From Cysteiniphilum halobium (lineage in GTDB: Bacteria > Pseudomonadota > Gammaproteobacteria > Francisellales > Francisellaceae): a DNA stretch of 64,000 nt. The position numbers and the translations under genes were made by a program. The stretch spans positions 1 to 64,000 of the forward strand of contig NZ_QLIU01000049.1 of assembly GCF_003574425.1 (NCBI RefSeq). Direction: 5' to 3'. The notes beneath the pieces were generated by a model. The model searched no databases. It saw only the letters and a list, made by a program, of their open reading frames with translations, and was not told the DNA's origin. Positions 43,182-52,294 of the stretch are shown here, piece by piece (positions within the stretch are counted from its first letter, which is position 1; every line of letters begins with the position of its first letter).

Positions 43182-44522
43182 TTATAGCGAATCCATCTTA
43201 ACTCTTGCAAATAGATCATGTTCATTTGCAGCAAAGATCTCAACGTCAATAAATACTCCTTTAGCAAGAGTATGATCATGGATGTTTTCAATAATCACAA
43301 TACCATCAACCTCTGGTGCATCATATTGTGTACGCGCTAATGCAATATTCTCATCATGACGAATTTCATCAATAATCACTTTTTGCGTGCTGCCAATGTG
43401 GCGTTGTAAACGTTTGGCACTGATTTGCGACTGTACCGCCATAAAACGCTCAAGACGCTGTTGTTTTATATCTTCAGGAACAAGATTTGGAAAATCATTG
43501 GCTTTAGCTCCTTCGACTTCAGAGTAAGTAAAACAGCCAACACGATCAAGCTCAGCCTCTTCCAAGAAGTTCAATAGTGTCATAAAATCTTCTTCAGTCT
43601 CCCCTGGAAACCCAACTATGAACGTACTACGAATTGTAAGCTCTGGACAAATGGTACGCCAGCGTTTAATCGCTTCTAATGTATTTGTCATATTTGCTGG
43701 ACGTTTCATCAGTTTTAAGATGCGTGGTGCAGCATGTTGAAAAGGAATATCCAAATACGGTGCAATTTTACCTTCAGCCATCAATGGAATTACTTTATCA
43801 ACATGCGGATAAGGATATACATAATGCATACGGATCCATACACCCAATGTTGATAAAGCACGTGCTAAATCAATAAAGCGACTTTGATAGGTTTCATTAT
43901 TCCATTTGGACTCAGCATATTTAATGTCGACACCGTAAGCACTAGTATCTTGTGAAATCACCAGAAGCTCTTTAACACCCGCACTAACAAGGCGCTTTGC
44001 CTCCAGCATGACATCATCAAGTTTGCGCGAGCTGAGCTTGCCGCGAATATCTGGGATAATACAGAAAGTACAGCTATTATTACATCCTTCAGAAATTTTA
44101 AGATAAGCGTAATGCCTTGGTGTAAGCTTTATGCCCTGAGCAGGAACTAATGAAGTAAAAGCATGATGTTCAATCGGTAGATTATCATGCACCGCTTTAA
44201 CAAGATTTTCATAATCTTGTGGACCTGAAATGCCTAGAACATTAGGGTATTTTTCAAGGATCATGTCTGATTTTTTACCCAAACAACCCGTTACCAAGAC
44301 TCTGCCATTTTCATCAAGTGCTTCACCGATGGCCTCTAGTGACTCTTCAATGGCAGAGTTTAGAAAACCACAGGTATTTACAACCACCAAATCAGCATTA
44401 CTATAATCCACAGCGATCTCATAACCATCTGTTTTTAATTTTGTCATAATACGTTCAGAATCAACTAAATTTTTAGGGCAGCCTAAGCTGACAAAGCCAA
44501 TTTTTGGCATGGTTACCTGCAT
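43182..44522 (-). CDS. rimO: Ribosomal protein S12 methylthiotransferase
   Basis: RimO is a radical-SAM enzyme that adds a methylthio group to an Asp of ribosomal protein S12. The 446-residue protein has the N-terminal cluster cysteines (SLGCPKN, NTCGF, TGCLG), the radical-SAM CxxxCxxC in [11 protein letters not shown], and a C-terminal TRAM domain. [12 protein letters not shown] distinguishes it from MiaB. AAAGG lies seven bases before the first ATG; an internal ATG four codons later is possible. It lies 21 bases downstream of the nitrilase-like gene. Confidence 0.95.
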   Translation of the reverse strand: MQVTMPKIGFVSLGCPKNLVDSERIMTKLKTDGYEIAVDYSNADLVVVNTCGFLNSAIEESLEAIGEALDENGRVLVTGCLGKKSDMILEKYPNVLGISGPQDYENLVKAVHDNLPIEHHAFTSLVPAQGIKLTPRHYAYLKISEGCNNSCTFCIIPDIRGKLSSRKLDDVMLEAKRLVSAGVKELLVISQDTSAYGVDIKYAESKWNNETYQSRFIDLARALSTLGVWIRMHYVYPYPHVDKVIPLMAEGKIAPYLDIPFQHAAPRILKLMKRPANMTNTLEAIKRWRTICPELTIRSTFIVGFPGETEEDFMTLLNFLEEAELDRVGCFTYSEVEGAKANDFPNLVPEDIKQQRLERFMAVQSQISAKRLQRHIGSTQKVIIDEIRHDENIALARTQYDAPEVDGIVIIENIHDHTLAKGVFIDVEIFAANEHDLFARVKMDSL

Positions 44523-44543
44523 ATAAATACCTTTAAGTTAATT

Positions 44544-45359
44544 TTATCTGCGGTATTGTAGCTGGAATGGATTTTGATCAAAACAAATATTTTTAAAATA
44601 TTTTGCATCAATCTCAGCGTAGAGTAGTTGCTCTCCCATCTCAATACGATGCTCAAGCTGACCATTGTAATTAACAACCATACTATTACCATAAAAAAGC
44701 AAATCAGCATCTTCATGAATGCCGCTTTGATTAGCAGCGAGAATCATACTACTGTTTTCAAGTGCGCGTGCTTTGAGAAGTGTGTTCCAAGCGTGCACAC
44801 CCATATCCTGGGTAAAAGCAGCACTTACCGCAAAAATATCAGCACCTTGTTTTTTTAAATAACGAAAAATTTCAGGTAAAAACAAATCATATGTTGAAAT
44901 TAAGCCAATATTGGCAAACGGTGTTTTAATCACTTTGACAACTTCACCATATTCTTGATCTTGAAGCAGGCTATGTGTCCATTGAAAGGCAGAAGGCAAG
45001 GAAGGTACCAAGTGATAGTAAACTTCATATAAGTCACCTACATTATTATAGACAATACTTGCCAAATAATACTTATGTTTGCTGTACTCGGACACAATGG
45101 GGATACCACTGACAATAATCCATATATTATTTTCACGACTTAGTTTCTGTAGGTAATCCTGAATGCGTCCCTCACCTAAAATCTCTTTATTGATTTCATA
45201 ATCTGATGAATTCATGGAAAACAGTGCACAACGATCAGGAAAGATAATCAGCTTAGCGCCACCGTCAGCTGCACGCTCAATCATGCGTTTTAAGCAAAGC
45301 AAATTAACCCCAACTGCCATGCATGCATTGATTTGAGCGATTGCGATCTTTGTCATCAT
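44544..45359 (-). CDS. Nitrilase-superfamily protein lacking the catalytic triad
   Basis: The 271-residue protein has the whole carbon-nitrogen hydrolase fold: an IAIAQINAC start, LIIFPDRCALF, GDLYEVYYHL, IGLISTYDLFLPEIFR, LLKARALENSSMILAANQSG and GNSMVVNYNGQ. All three catalytic residues are replaced: Glu becomes Asp42 (FPDR), Lys becomes Tyr114 (VYYHL) and Cys becomes Thr156 (STYDL). It should not hydrolyse amides by the usual route and may be a binding or scaffold protein. The frame extends back to 45521 across a palindromic repeat; ATG 45359 gives the normal N-terminus. Confidence 0.85.
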   Translation of the reverse strand: MMTKIAIAQINACMAVGVNLLCLKRMIERAADGGAKLIIFPDRCALFSMNSSDYEINKEILGEGRIQDYLQKLSRENNIWIIVSGIPIVSEYSKHKYYLASIVYNNVGDLYEVYYHLVPSLPSAFQWTHSLLQDQEYGEVVKVIKTPFANIGLISTYDLFLPEIFRYLKKQGADIFAVSAAFTQDMGVHAWNTLLKARALENSSMILAANQSGIHEDADLLFYGNSMVVNYNGQLEHRIEMGEQLLYAEIDAKYFKNICFDQNPFQLQYRR

Positions 45360-45387
45360 ATCCCTGCTGTCCTTAAAGCTATGAGGC

Positions 45388-45466
45388 CAGTATATACCCA
45401 CCATAAACCATTTCACAGTATTTTTGCCCTTGAACACCACAAAATGATTATGATGGGTAGTATATA
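45388..45466. repeat. Short palindromic repeat, family 1 (copy B)
   Basis: The left arm (45390-45418, TATATACCCACCATAAACC then ATTTCACAG) and the right arm (45438-45466, CACAAAATGATTATGATGGG then TAGTATATA) are imperfect inverted copies around a loop of about 19 bases. Each arm carries the words seen at 11779, 52020, 52227 and 63872. It lies directly upstream of the nitrilase-like gene, so the GGTGGGTATATACT in the left arm (minus strand) may also be its -10 region. Confidence 0.75.
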
Positions 45467-45571
45467 GCTCAATAAAGCCGCAGTTGAGCTGCTGTTGAGA
45501 TATTTTTTTGCGAAAAAACAAAAAAGAGGCTTGCGTATTTCAATATACTGCTATACTAAGGATAGGTACGG

Positions 45572-45626
45572 TGTTAGCTGCGCTGAAAGCACAGGGCTAA
45601 CAGGCGGCGCAGGCCATGCGGCTAAC
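45572..45626 (+). promoter_or_regulatory. GC-rich structured 5' leader
   Basis: In an otherwise AT-rich window this leader is GC-rich. TGTTAGC (45572-45578) pairs with GCTAACA (45596-45602), enclosing GCTgaaAGC, a stable hairpin. A second GCTAAC (45621-45626) can pair with the same GTTAGC, so two exclusive structures are possible, the longer one ending just before the AGGAGG ribosome site of the next gene. A possible promoter (TTGCGT 45531, TATACT 45552) lies upstream. This is a candidate attenuator or translational switch. Confidence 0.45.
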
Positions 45627-45646
45627 CAACAATAGGAGGATGCGCT

Positions 45647-46093
45647 ATGACTACGTCAATCGATCAATTGTTTACCAAGCAACAACGCATTCATTTTGAC
45701 AGTTGCTGTCAGTATTTTGAATTAGCTCTATCTTATTTCGGCTATAACGTACAGGCGCAATGTTGTATTGATGATAAAAAGAAAGTAGTTCTTTATGCGG
45801 TTAATGTTTTTTATCAAGGACAACAGCGTCAGGTGTTTACCGCACTGACACTGGATGAATTCTACAAAAAAATGGAATTAGTATATCAGTTGTATATGTA
45901 TGCTAAAGATCATCAAACGAATCTTGATGAAGCGCTAGATTATTACCTTGATGAATACCAACAGTTTATTGCGGTTCAAGGTGAAATTGATGACTTACTG
46001 AACTGGCAAGATTTTATCGATGAAGAACTCGGTAAGACAAATAGCTATAGTTACGATATGGTATTAAGTAGTGAGAATAGAACGCTACATTAA
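45647..46093 (+). CDS. Hypothetical acidic cytoplasmic protein
   Basis: The 148-residue protein has no signal peptide or membrane segment and no family I recognise. It contains an N-terminal FDSCCQYFELALSYFGY segment, a beta-rich middle (KKKVVLYAVNVFYQGQQRQVF) and a helical, acidic C-terminal half (LDEALDYYLDEYQQF, GEIDDLLNWQDFIDEE). An unusually strong AGGAGGATGCG site precedes the ATG. The GC-rich leader upstream hints at post-transcriptional control. It is transcribed alone, divergent from the nitrilase-like gene. Confidence 0.7.
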   Translation: MTTSIDQLFTKQQRIHFDSCCQYFELALSYFGYNVQAQCCIDDKKKVVLYAVNVFYQGQQRQVFTALTLDEFYKKMELVYQLYMYAKDHQTNLDEALDYYLDEYQQFIAVQGEIDDLLNWQDFIDEELGKTNSYSYDMVLSSENRTLH

Positions 46094-46205
46094 AGCATTA
46101 GTAATACCGCTAAATTCAACAGTTAAAGCAAGCTCATTGTACCAGTAGAAAGTTTAAGCATTTTAGCGATGAAGAAAACTTCAGCAATGCTATTTTAGTC
46201 AGCGA

Positions 46206-47186
46206 TTAATTGCTTGCAACAGGTACTACGACACCGCTTGTGCCTAAACTGCAACTTAGGTCACCACTGTCAGCAACGGTGCAGTTAGATACAGGAAAAG
46301 AAAAGCTAATATTGGTTGTTATGCTTGAGCTATTGGTAATTTGCGCATAAAGGCGTGCTACCTGATAATTAGCGCTTGTGCCATTAAAACTCAGACTTGT
46401 CAACGAGTAGCTTGAGCTACCACCCACCAGTTGATTGCTTGTGAGGTTTCTTGTATTACCTGACATGCTTAATACTGAATTGCATGTAGTAAAGTTGGCG
46501 TTACAAAACTTAATTGAATTATAGGTCGAGTTAGATCCGCTTGAGTTACCGGTAATCTTAAGACTAATCTTATCACTATCAGAAATATTGGCAAAAGGAT
46601 CGACAAAAGTATTATTTTCCTTGGCAATGCCATAGCTATAACTACTATTGACTGAACTAAAAGTTGCTTGAAATTTAGTGGATGTATTAGGGAAATATGA
46701 ACCACCAGAATAGTTATTATAATTGTTGCTATAAGGGTTATTATAGTTAGATAAACTGCCACTTGTGCTGTCATTGTTTTGATTTTTTGTTTGCGTGGCA
46801 TCATCTGCAGATTTATTTTTATTATTCTGAGTGCTTGCTTGCTGCTGTTTTTGTTGATTTGCACCCCCACCATTATAACCCTCCGGTATTGGCGCACCAC
46901 CAGGCAAGAAAATTGGGCTATTCATTGCTTCGCGATCCAATGGTGAGGGCATTTTTTCAGCCTTTTTTGGCGTGGTTATAACGTCTTGTTGTCTTGATTT
47001 TTGTAGCGCTTGGACTTCCGTCATTAGATGATTAAGGGTTTGTTGATTTTGCATTAAGAGCTCTTTGAGCAAAGGCTTAACGGCTAAAGAGTCATGCTTA
47101 TCAAATGGTTTTGATGGGCTGGTGTTGGCAAACACGCCATGCATAGCAATCAAACTCAATAATAAAATTAAACATTTTCTACTCAT
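46206..47186 (-). CDS. Secreted Asn/Gln/Ser-rich protein of unknown function
   Basis: The 326-residue protein has a signal peptide (MSRKCLILLLSLIAMHGVFA) and a predicted coiled-coil stretch (about 38-65, PLLKELLMQNQQTLNHLMTE). A low-complexity Gln/Asn/Tyr-rich linker follows (about 108-165), then a Ser/Thr/Asn-rich beta-type domain (about 170-326) with two cysteine pairs (KFCNANFTTC, NCTVADSGDLSC) suited to disulphides. I recognise no family. The composition recalls exported fibre or pilin-associated proteins, but that is a guess. It is a single leftward gene. Confidence 0.7.
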   Translation of the reverse strand: MSRKCLILLLSLIAMHGVFANTSPSKPFDKHDSLAVKPLLKELLMQNQQTLNHLMTEVQALQKSRQQDVITTPKKAEKMPSPLDREAMNSPIFLPGGAPIPEGYNGGGANQQKQQQASTQNNKNKSADDATQTKNQNNDSTSGSLSNYNNPYSNNYNNYSGGSYFPNTSTKFQATFSSVNSSYSYGIAKENNTFVDPFANISDSDKISLKITGNSSGSNSTYNSIKFCNANFTTCNSVLSMSGNTRNLTSNQLVGGSSSYSLTSLSFNGTSANYQVARLYAQITNSSSITTNISFSFPVSNCTVADSGDLSCSLGTSGVVVPVASN

Positions 47187-47242
47187 GGCAGCAATATGGC
47201 ATATTTAAGTTAAGTGTAATTGTATAAGAAAAATACGGAAGA

Positions 47243-48013
47243 TTAAAGTTTTGATGCAAATACACTGGCAAATAATAGGGAAAAAGGTGAAATATGGATA
47301 CTTTCGGTAAATGGATTACCGACCTTCTGGATAAATTTTTTAACACATAATATTTGCTGTTTATGTAGTGCAATCAATGGTTTAATCTGTTTAATTTGCG
47401 CTGATGTTAAATTTAATTGAGCCTTTAATATCTGCGTGTGTTGCATGAGTTTCTCCATGACTTGATGGAAATTCTCTTTAGTGACTTGTGGTGTTAATGT
47501 GCTATCTAACCTGATATTGCGTGAGAAGTGCTTGCCAATCATAAGCATATGGCGTAATAACTCATCGATATGATTTAATGTTTTAATGTGCTTAATTTCA
47601 TTACACTGCAATGCGCTTGCTTTGAGCGTGGCAATACCAAGAAAACTGTCGCTAAGAAGATCAAGTGAACCTTGATAATTGCGCCCATTAGCAATCGTCT
47701 GTAAAGCATAATCCAGATCATGAGTTAAACATTCATGTAATCTGTCAAACTCAAAACATGGATATAAAATAGCGAGTAATGGATGATCGCGATGTTCTTT
47801 TAAATTGACTAACGCCTGTTGCCACCATTGCAGTTTTTGCAAACTAGGATAAGGCTCAGAGTACAGCTCAGATGCCTTAAGCCATTGGTATTTTAACTGA
47901 TCCAGGGCGTAAAGTATTCTCGCAGCATCCTCTGAGCAATGCCGATAAGCATAATAATAAATAGATCCAGGTTGCGGGGTATTTTCAGTCAGGCAAGCGT
48001 ATAGATAATCCAC
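47243..48013 (-). CDS. Squalene/phytoene synthase-like protein, degenerate site
   Basis: The 256-residue helical protein shows the squalene/phytoene-synthase pattern at the start (YYYAYRHCSEDAARILYALDQL, KLQWWQQALVNLKEHRDHPLL). The two Asp-rich diphosphate-binding motifs expected in active enzymes are not evident: the first reads ALDQLKYQWL, and there is DLDYAL and LDLLSDSFLG in place of a clear second motif. It may be an NDUFAF6-like or non-catalytic relative. It overlaps the HAD phosphatase gene by 25 bases and is the last gene of the ubiG operon. Confidence 0.55.
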   Translation of the reverse strand: MDYLYACLTENTPQPGSIYYYAYRHCSEDAARILYALDQLKYQWLKASELYSEPYPSLQKLQWWQQALVNLKEHRDHPLLAILYPCFEFDRLHECLTHDLDYALQTIANGRNYQGSLDLLSDSFLGIATLKASALQCNEIKHIKTLNHIDELLRHMLMIGKHFSRNIRLDSTLTPQVTKENFHQVMEKLMQHTQILKAQLNLTSAQIKQIKPLIALHKQQILCVKKFIQKVGNPFTESIHISPFSLLFASVFASKL

Positions 48014-48693
48014 TGGCGTAATTGCTCCAAGTTTGAGATTTTTAAGTCATAGTCATCTTCATTGATCGTACTTATTTCATAACCATAATCAGCAAAAATA
48101 CGATAACAATACGCGCGTTTTGCAGCAATCATATCCGATTGAGTGTCACCGATATACGCGGTGTACTGTGATGTCCTGTTTAATGATTTAAGTGCATGAA
48201 TAATCGGCATAGGATGTGGTTTTTTATAGGTTAAATCATCAGCACAAACAATGATTTTGGCATTTTTGTATTGTGGTACTTTATCAATGACAGCCGCAGT
48301 TAATTTGCGCGTCTTACTGGTAACAATTCCCCAATCAATAGAGTATTCATGTAAGGTATCCATTAATTCACGTGTACCGATAAAAGGATGTGTCATATCT
48401 GCAGCATGCAGTTGATAATGTAAAAAAGCATCATATTTCAAAGTGCTTAACTGCTCACTGGTGAGTTGTCCATTGATTTTCTTTAATAAAAACTCAACAC
48501 CACGACCTGCGTGTTGCCTTAATGTATCTGCCTTGAAATCAACAGGTAGCTTATGACAAATAAAAGCATGCTTTATCGCATTAAAAATCCCCTCGGATGA
48601 GTCAAGCAATGTACCATCAAGATCAAAGAGTAATAAGTCAAGCGGCTGCTTAGGACTCCTTGGTAAATGCGGCGATGTAGTTAACATCAGCAT
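47989..48693 (-). CDS. HAD phosphatase (phosphoglycolate phosphatase or MupP type)
   Basis: The 234-residue protein has motif I DLLLFDLDGTLLDSS (catalytic Asp pair), motif II VTSKTRK, motif III KKPHP and motif IV YIGDTQSDMIAAKRA. It belongs to the Gph branch. In Pseudomonas the gene beside ubiG is MupP, which dephosphorylates MurNAc-6-phosphate in peptidoglycan recycling. AnmK, which makes that compound, and AmpG are also in this window, so MupP is a reasonable call. The start overlaps ubiG by 44 bases, an unusually long overlap; a Met two codons later is possible. Confidence 0.8.
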   Translation of the reverse strand: MLMLTTSPHLPRSPKQPLDLLLFDLDGTLLDSSEGIFNAIKHAFICHKLPVDFKADTLRQHAGRGVEFLLKKINGQLTSEQLSTLKYDAFLHYQLHAADMTHPFIGTRELMDTLHEYSIDWGIVTSKTRKLTAAVIDKVPQYKNAKIIVCADDLTYKKPHPMPIIHALKSLNRTSQYTAYIGDTQSDMIAAKRAYCYRIFADYGYEISTINEDDYDLKISNLEQLRQWIIYTLA

Positions 48694-49351
48694 TGCCTCC
48701 TAGAGACAGCGTTTTGGTCAAAGGATTATAGTGCACGCCTTTGATTTTGGTGACCTTAAGCCCATATTTGCTTGCAACATTGATTAACTCAAGCGGTTTG
48801 ATGTACTTACTATATTCATGTGTGCCTTTGGGGATAAGCCCCATGACATACTCCGCCATCACAATCGATAAAGCAAATGACTTTAAATTACGATTTAATG
48901 TTGAAAAAAATACCCAACCACCAGGTTTACATAACTCAGCACATGAACGAATAATGCTTTCAGGATCAGGCACATGTTCAAGCATCTCCATACAAGTAAC
49001 AAGATCAACACTTTGTGGCTCACTTTGTGCCAGGTTTTCAACTGTGTCTTTTAGATAGCGAATGGAAAGATTTGATTCTAATAAATGAAGTTTAGCAACA
49101 CTAAGAGAAGCTTCAGCAAGGTCCAAGCCAGTAACATTTGCATTCTTCTTAGCAAGTGCTTCGGCTAAAATACCACCGCCACAGCCAATATCAGCAATGT
49201 TGAGTTGCGCCAAATTACCCACACACTCCTCAATAAACCGCACACGCAATGGATTCACTTGGTGCAATGTGCGAAACTCACCATCCTCACACCACCACTG
49301 ATGCGCAAGTGCGCTAAACTTATTAATTTCAGCTTGATCAACATTCATCAT
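48650..49351 (-). CDS. ubiG: Ubiquinone biosynthesis O-methyltransferase
   Basis: UbiG performs both O-methylations in ubiquinone synthesis using SAM. The 233-residue protein has the diagnostic start (NVDQAEINKFSALAHQWW), the SAM motif ADIGCGGGILAEALA, MEMLEHVPDP and FSTLNRNLKSF. The length is normal. It heads the operon ubiG, HAD phosphatase, squalene-synthase-like, with coding overlaps at each junction. Confidence 0.96.
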   Translation of the reverse strand: MMNVDQAEINKFSALAHQWWCEDGEFRTLHQVNPLRVRFIEECVGNLAQLNIADIGCGGGILAEALAKKNANVTGLDLAEASLSVAKLHLLESNLSIRYLKDTVENLAQSEPQSVDLVTCMEMLEHVPDPESIIRSCAELCKPGGWVFFSTLNRNLKSFALSIVMAEYVMGLIPKGTHEYSKYIKPLELINVASKYGLKVTKIKGVHYNPLTKTLSLGGNADVNYIAAFTKES

Positions 49352-49515
49352 AATTAGATTGCTTCTATGTTGCGGTTTTAGAACTTATGTCATCATAACA
49401 AACCGTACTGTTGTTGCGATATAAAAAATTACCAAATAGCAAATGCTCAAAGCGCTTACTCAAAGCATAAAACAATTTACGATGGGGAGATAGCTATATA
49501 GCTCATGAAAAATAA

Positions 49516-49600
49516 GTAAGTTTTATTACCCCTCACCCACGCAGCTTACAATGCATGAGCTCTCCCACATGAGGTGGGATAATCGTTGCTGCAACTTATT
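49516..49600. repeat. Dispersed palindromic repeat, family 2 (copy 2)
   Basis: The order AAGTTTTATTACCCCTCACC, CGCAGCTTACAATGCATGAG, CTCTCCCACATGAGG, GGGATAATCG and GCTGCAACTTAT parallels the copy at 41781-41857, with arms ATTACCCC/GGGATAAT kept by partial pairing. It sits in the 364-base gap before the GGDEF-EAL gene. Nothing else is recognisable in that gap except an AATTTACGATGGGG word like repeat family 1 near 49470. Confidence 0.6.
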
Positions 49601-49715
49601 TTTTCATTATTACTATACATAAATTGTTCAGATGATCGCTCGAAAAATAAATTATTAGCGCTATACTGAGAAAATGGCAAGTAATGGTAGTTGATAGCGA
49701 CAAGGATGACGGACT

Positions 49716-52004
49716 TTGAAGATATTCAAAAAAATCAAAAAATCCAGTAAAGCCGATCGACTTATCGGTAAGCAAGTGTTCTGGCGCGTACTAACCAGCA
49801 CCATTGTATTACTCACCTTGTCCTCTTTAACGGTTTTTGTTTTGTCATTTTACCCTTTTTATCAAAAAACACAGCGTACGATCAATCATTACTATGAAGA
49901 GGTGTTAACCAGCTACAAAACAGAAATTCAACTTTCTTTGTCAGAGGCAAGAAGTATTGCATTGCAGATAAGTAGCCGCACACAAGCCGCATGGCTTACT
50001 GAAGAAATTGAACGAAAATACCAACAGGGTGATGCTATTATTGATGAAGTCAATGCCTTAAGGCAAATTTTAGCATCAGCACTAGTGTCAAGTGTTGCAT
50101 TACAATCGATACAGCGCTTTGAAAGCAATGGACATTTACTGATTGAAGTAGGTGCCAAACAGCATCAGCGTTTTAACAAAAAAGCACTTACATTTTCAAC
50201 CGAAAATGGCAGTTTAACTGCGATTCTAACAAGCCCAATCTACACGCAACTTAGACAAGATAGAGAGATTATTGGATATGATCGGCTATATTTTGACTTA
50301 AGTAGGCTATTGAACAAATTCGAATCTGAAAACCTATCGCAGAAACGCGACTTTTATTGGTTTATAAAAATGGGGAGCTCATGGCAGGCAGTAAGTTTCG
50401 GTTTTGCCAATAATCTTACAACATTACCAACAGAGGCCTTAACTCAGCTAAAGACAAAAGAGCAATCAAATCTTATCATCAAAGACAAAAGATATTATTT
50501 CAAACGCATCAATGGACAACAAGTATTGGCCATTGGCATTAACAATAAGACAGTAGTGTCAAATATCTGGCGGAATCTCTCGCATATTCCATTGACAATG
50601 CTTGGTTTTGTTGTGGTATTTATCCTGTTGTTATATCTTTTATTACGCCCCATGCTCAATAAAGTCATCGTTGAAAATAGTCGTTTTTATCAGCTTCTGA
50701 ACGAAGATGGACATACTGCATTACCAAATCGCCGATACTTTGAAACAGTGTTTGAAAACATGTTAGAAGAAGCTTTAGAAAACAATAAAAAGCTTGCTTT
50801 ATTGCATATTGATATTGATCGGTTTAAAAATATCAATGACAGCTTTGGCTATTACTTTGGTAATATCGTATTGCGTGAGGTTGCGGTGCGATTAAAGTCC
50901 AGTGTACGCAAAAGTGACTTTGTCGCACGGATTGGTGGTGATGAGTTCGTCATTGTATTAAAAGACACTCGCTCCTTAGATGATGTTAAGTTAGTCATAA
51001 GCCATTTGTTTGCAGCTGTCCATCAGTCAATTCTAGTAAAGGATTATCCTATTAATCTTAAGATAAGCATTGGTGCAGCAATGTCACCAGAGCACGCTAG
51101 TAATCGCGAGACATTGATGCAATATACCGATATGGCGATCAGAGACTGCAAAAAAGCCGGTGGCAATAGTTATTGCATCTTCAATGAAAAGATAGGCACA
51201 CGTTATTTTCGCCGACTTGAACTTAGCAAGTATCTAGCTAGTGCAATCAAAAACAATGAATTTTATCTCATGTTTCAACCAATTATCCATTTGAATGATA
51301 AGCAAAAAATGCATTTTGAAGTATTGCTTCGCTGGCATAATCGTTATTTGGGCGAAGTCTCACCTGGCGAGTTTATTCCCGTTGCTGAGGAGCTTAAGCT
51401 CATTATTGAACTGGGTGCTTGGGTTATTCGCCAGGCATTTTATCAGCTTTATCAGTGGCATGAGGATGAAGCAATTATACATAAACCAAGCATTTCAATT
51501 AACCTCTCAGCAGTGCAGATTAACAATGCGTCGGTCCTACTGACATTTTTAGAGCACTTGATGGCACAAATGAATATCCCGAGTGAGTATATTACTTTTG
51601 AAGTAACCGAAACCGTGATTATGGATAATTTAGATAATACTTCGCAGGTGCTCAAAGCCCTTAAAAATATGGGCTTTAAAATATCAATTGATGACTTTGG
51701 CACAGGGTTTTGCTCGTTAAGCTATCTTATTCATGCGCAGATTGACAATATTAAAATTGACAAAGTTTTTATTGACGACATGCTAACAAACATCAACAGT
51801 AAATTGATTGTTGAAAGCATTATTGATTTGAGCCATCGCCTAGGATGCACGGTAATTGCCGAGGGGGTTGAAACCATTGAACAATACCAGCTACTAAAAA
51901 AATTGCAATGTGATTATATTCAGGGCTACTATTTCAGCATGCCATTATCAGCCTATGACGCGACGCACTTTATCGAACATAAACCGCATCATCAATTGTT
52001 TTAG
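49716..52004 (+). CDS. Membrane GGDEF-EAL cyclic-di-GMP protein
   Basis: This is a predicted cyclic-di-GMP enzyme of the inner membrane. The 762-residue protein has two helices (about 27-50 and 288-312) flanking a periplasmic sensor region of about 240 residues, then a GGDEF domain (GGDEF at 407-411, intact) and an EAL domain (EVL at 535-537, DDFGTG from Asp659, IAEGVET near the end). Both active sites look complete, so synthesis, breakdown or a switch between them is possible. The start is a TTG with AAGGA nine bases upstream. It stands alone between two repeat-bearing gaps. Confidence 0.9.
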   Translation: MKIFKKIKKSSKADRLIGKQVFWRVLTSTIVLLTLSSLTVFVLSFYPFYQKTQRTINHYYEEVLTSYKTEIQLSLSEARSIALQISSRTQAAWLTEEIERKYQQGDAIIDEVNALRQILASALVSSVALQSIQRFESNGHLLIEVGAKQHQRFNKKALTFSTENGSLTAILTSPIYTQLRQDREIIGYDRLYFDLSRLLNKFESENLSQKRDFYWFIKMGSSWQAVSFGFANNLTTLPTEALTQLKTKEQSNLIIKDKRYYFKRINGQQVLAIGINNKTVVSNIWRNLSHIPLTMLGFVVVFILLLYLLLRPMLNKVIVENSRFYQLLNEDGHTALPNRRYFETVFENMLEEALENNKKLALLHIDIDRFKNINDSFGYYFGNIVLREVAVRLKSSVRKSDFVARIGGDEFVIVLKDTRSLDDVKLVISHLFAAVHQSILVKDYPINLKISIGAAMSPEHASNRETLMQYTDMAIRDCKKAGGNSYCIFNEKIGTRYFRRLELSKYLASAIKNNEFYLMFQPIIHLNDKQKMHFEVLLRWHNRYLGEVSPGEFIPVAEELKLIIELGAWVIRQAFYQLYQWHEDEAIIHKPSISINLSAVQINNASVLLTFLEHLMAQMNIPSEYITFEVTETVIMDNLDNTSQVLKALKNMGFKISIDDFGTGFCSLSYLIHAQIDNIKIDKVFIDDMLTNINSKLIVESIIDLSHRLGCTVIAEGVETIEQYQLLKKLQCDYIQGYYFSMPLSAYDATHFIEHKPHHQLF

Positions 52005-52019
52005 TTATCATTTAACAAT

Positions 52020-52258
52020 GCATACCCATCGTAAATCATTTTGTAGTGTTTGGTTACAACGCAGTTTGTGAAGGTTTTGTCAAGTTGAATGGCAGGCAAT
52101 AGCTGCCCTTGCCAGAGGCTTTGGGCGCTCTTTTGCTAAAACAATGAAACTGTTCATTGTTTCTTAACGCATTCGCTATTGTCAAAATTCAACTTGGCAA
52201 AATCACAGAAAATGCAAAGGAAAAAATTCTGTAAAATGGTTTGTGATGGGTATATGAT
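52020..52258. repeat. MITE-like element with terminal and nested inverted repeats
   Basis: The left end (52021-52046) and the right end (52229-52256) are inverted copies: ACCCATC..AAA.CATTTT..AG agrees at 18 of 23 positions, and all five differences are transitions that still allow G-U pairing. Inside, TTTTGTCAAGTTGAAT (52075-52090) and ATTCAACTTGGCAAAA (52187-52202) pair at 15 of 16 positions. No ORF is present. The right end, with GATGGGTATATGATAA, lies 37 bases before gatC and may serve as its promoter. Confidence 0.7.
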
Positions 52259-52294
52259 AAGCCTCTATACAAAACAAGCTTTGGGAATCAGATA

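Noticed and set aside
45360-45521. An N-terminal extension of the nitrilase-like gene
   Set aside because: It crosses the palindromic repeat, has no match to the family N-terminus, and no ribosome site; the ATG at 45359 fits better.
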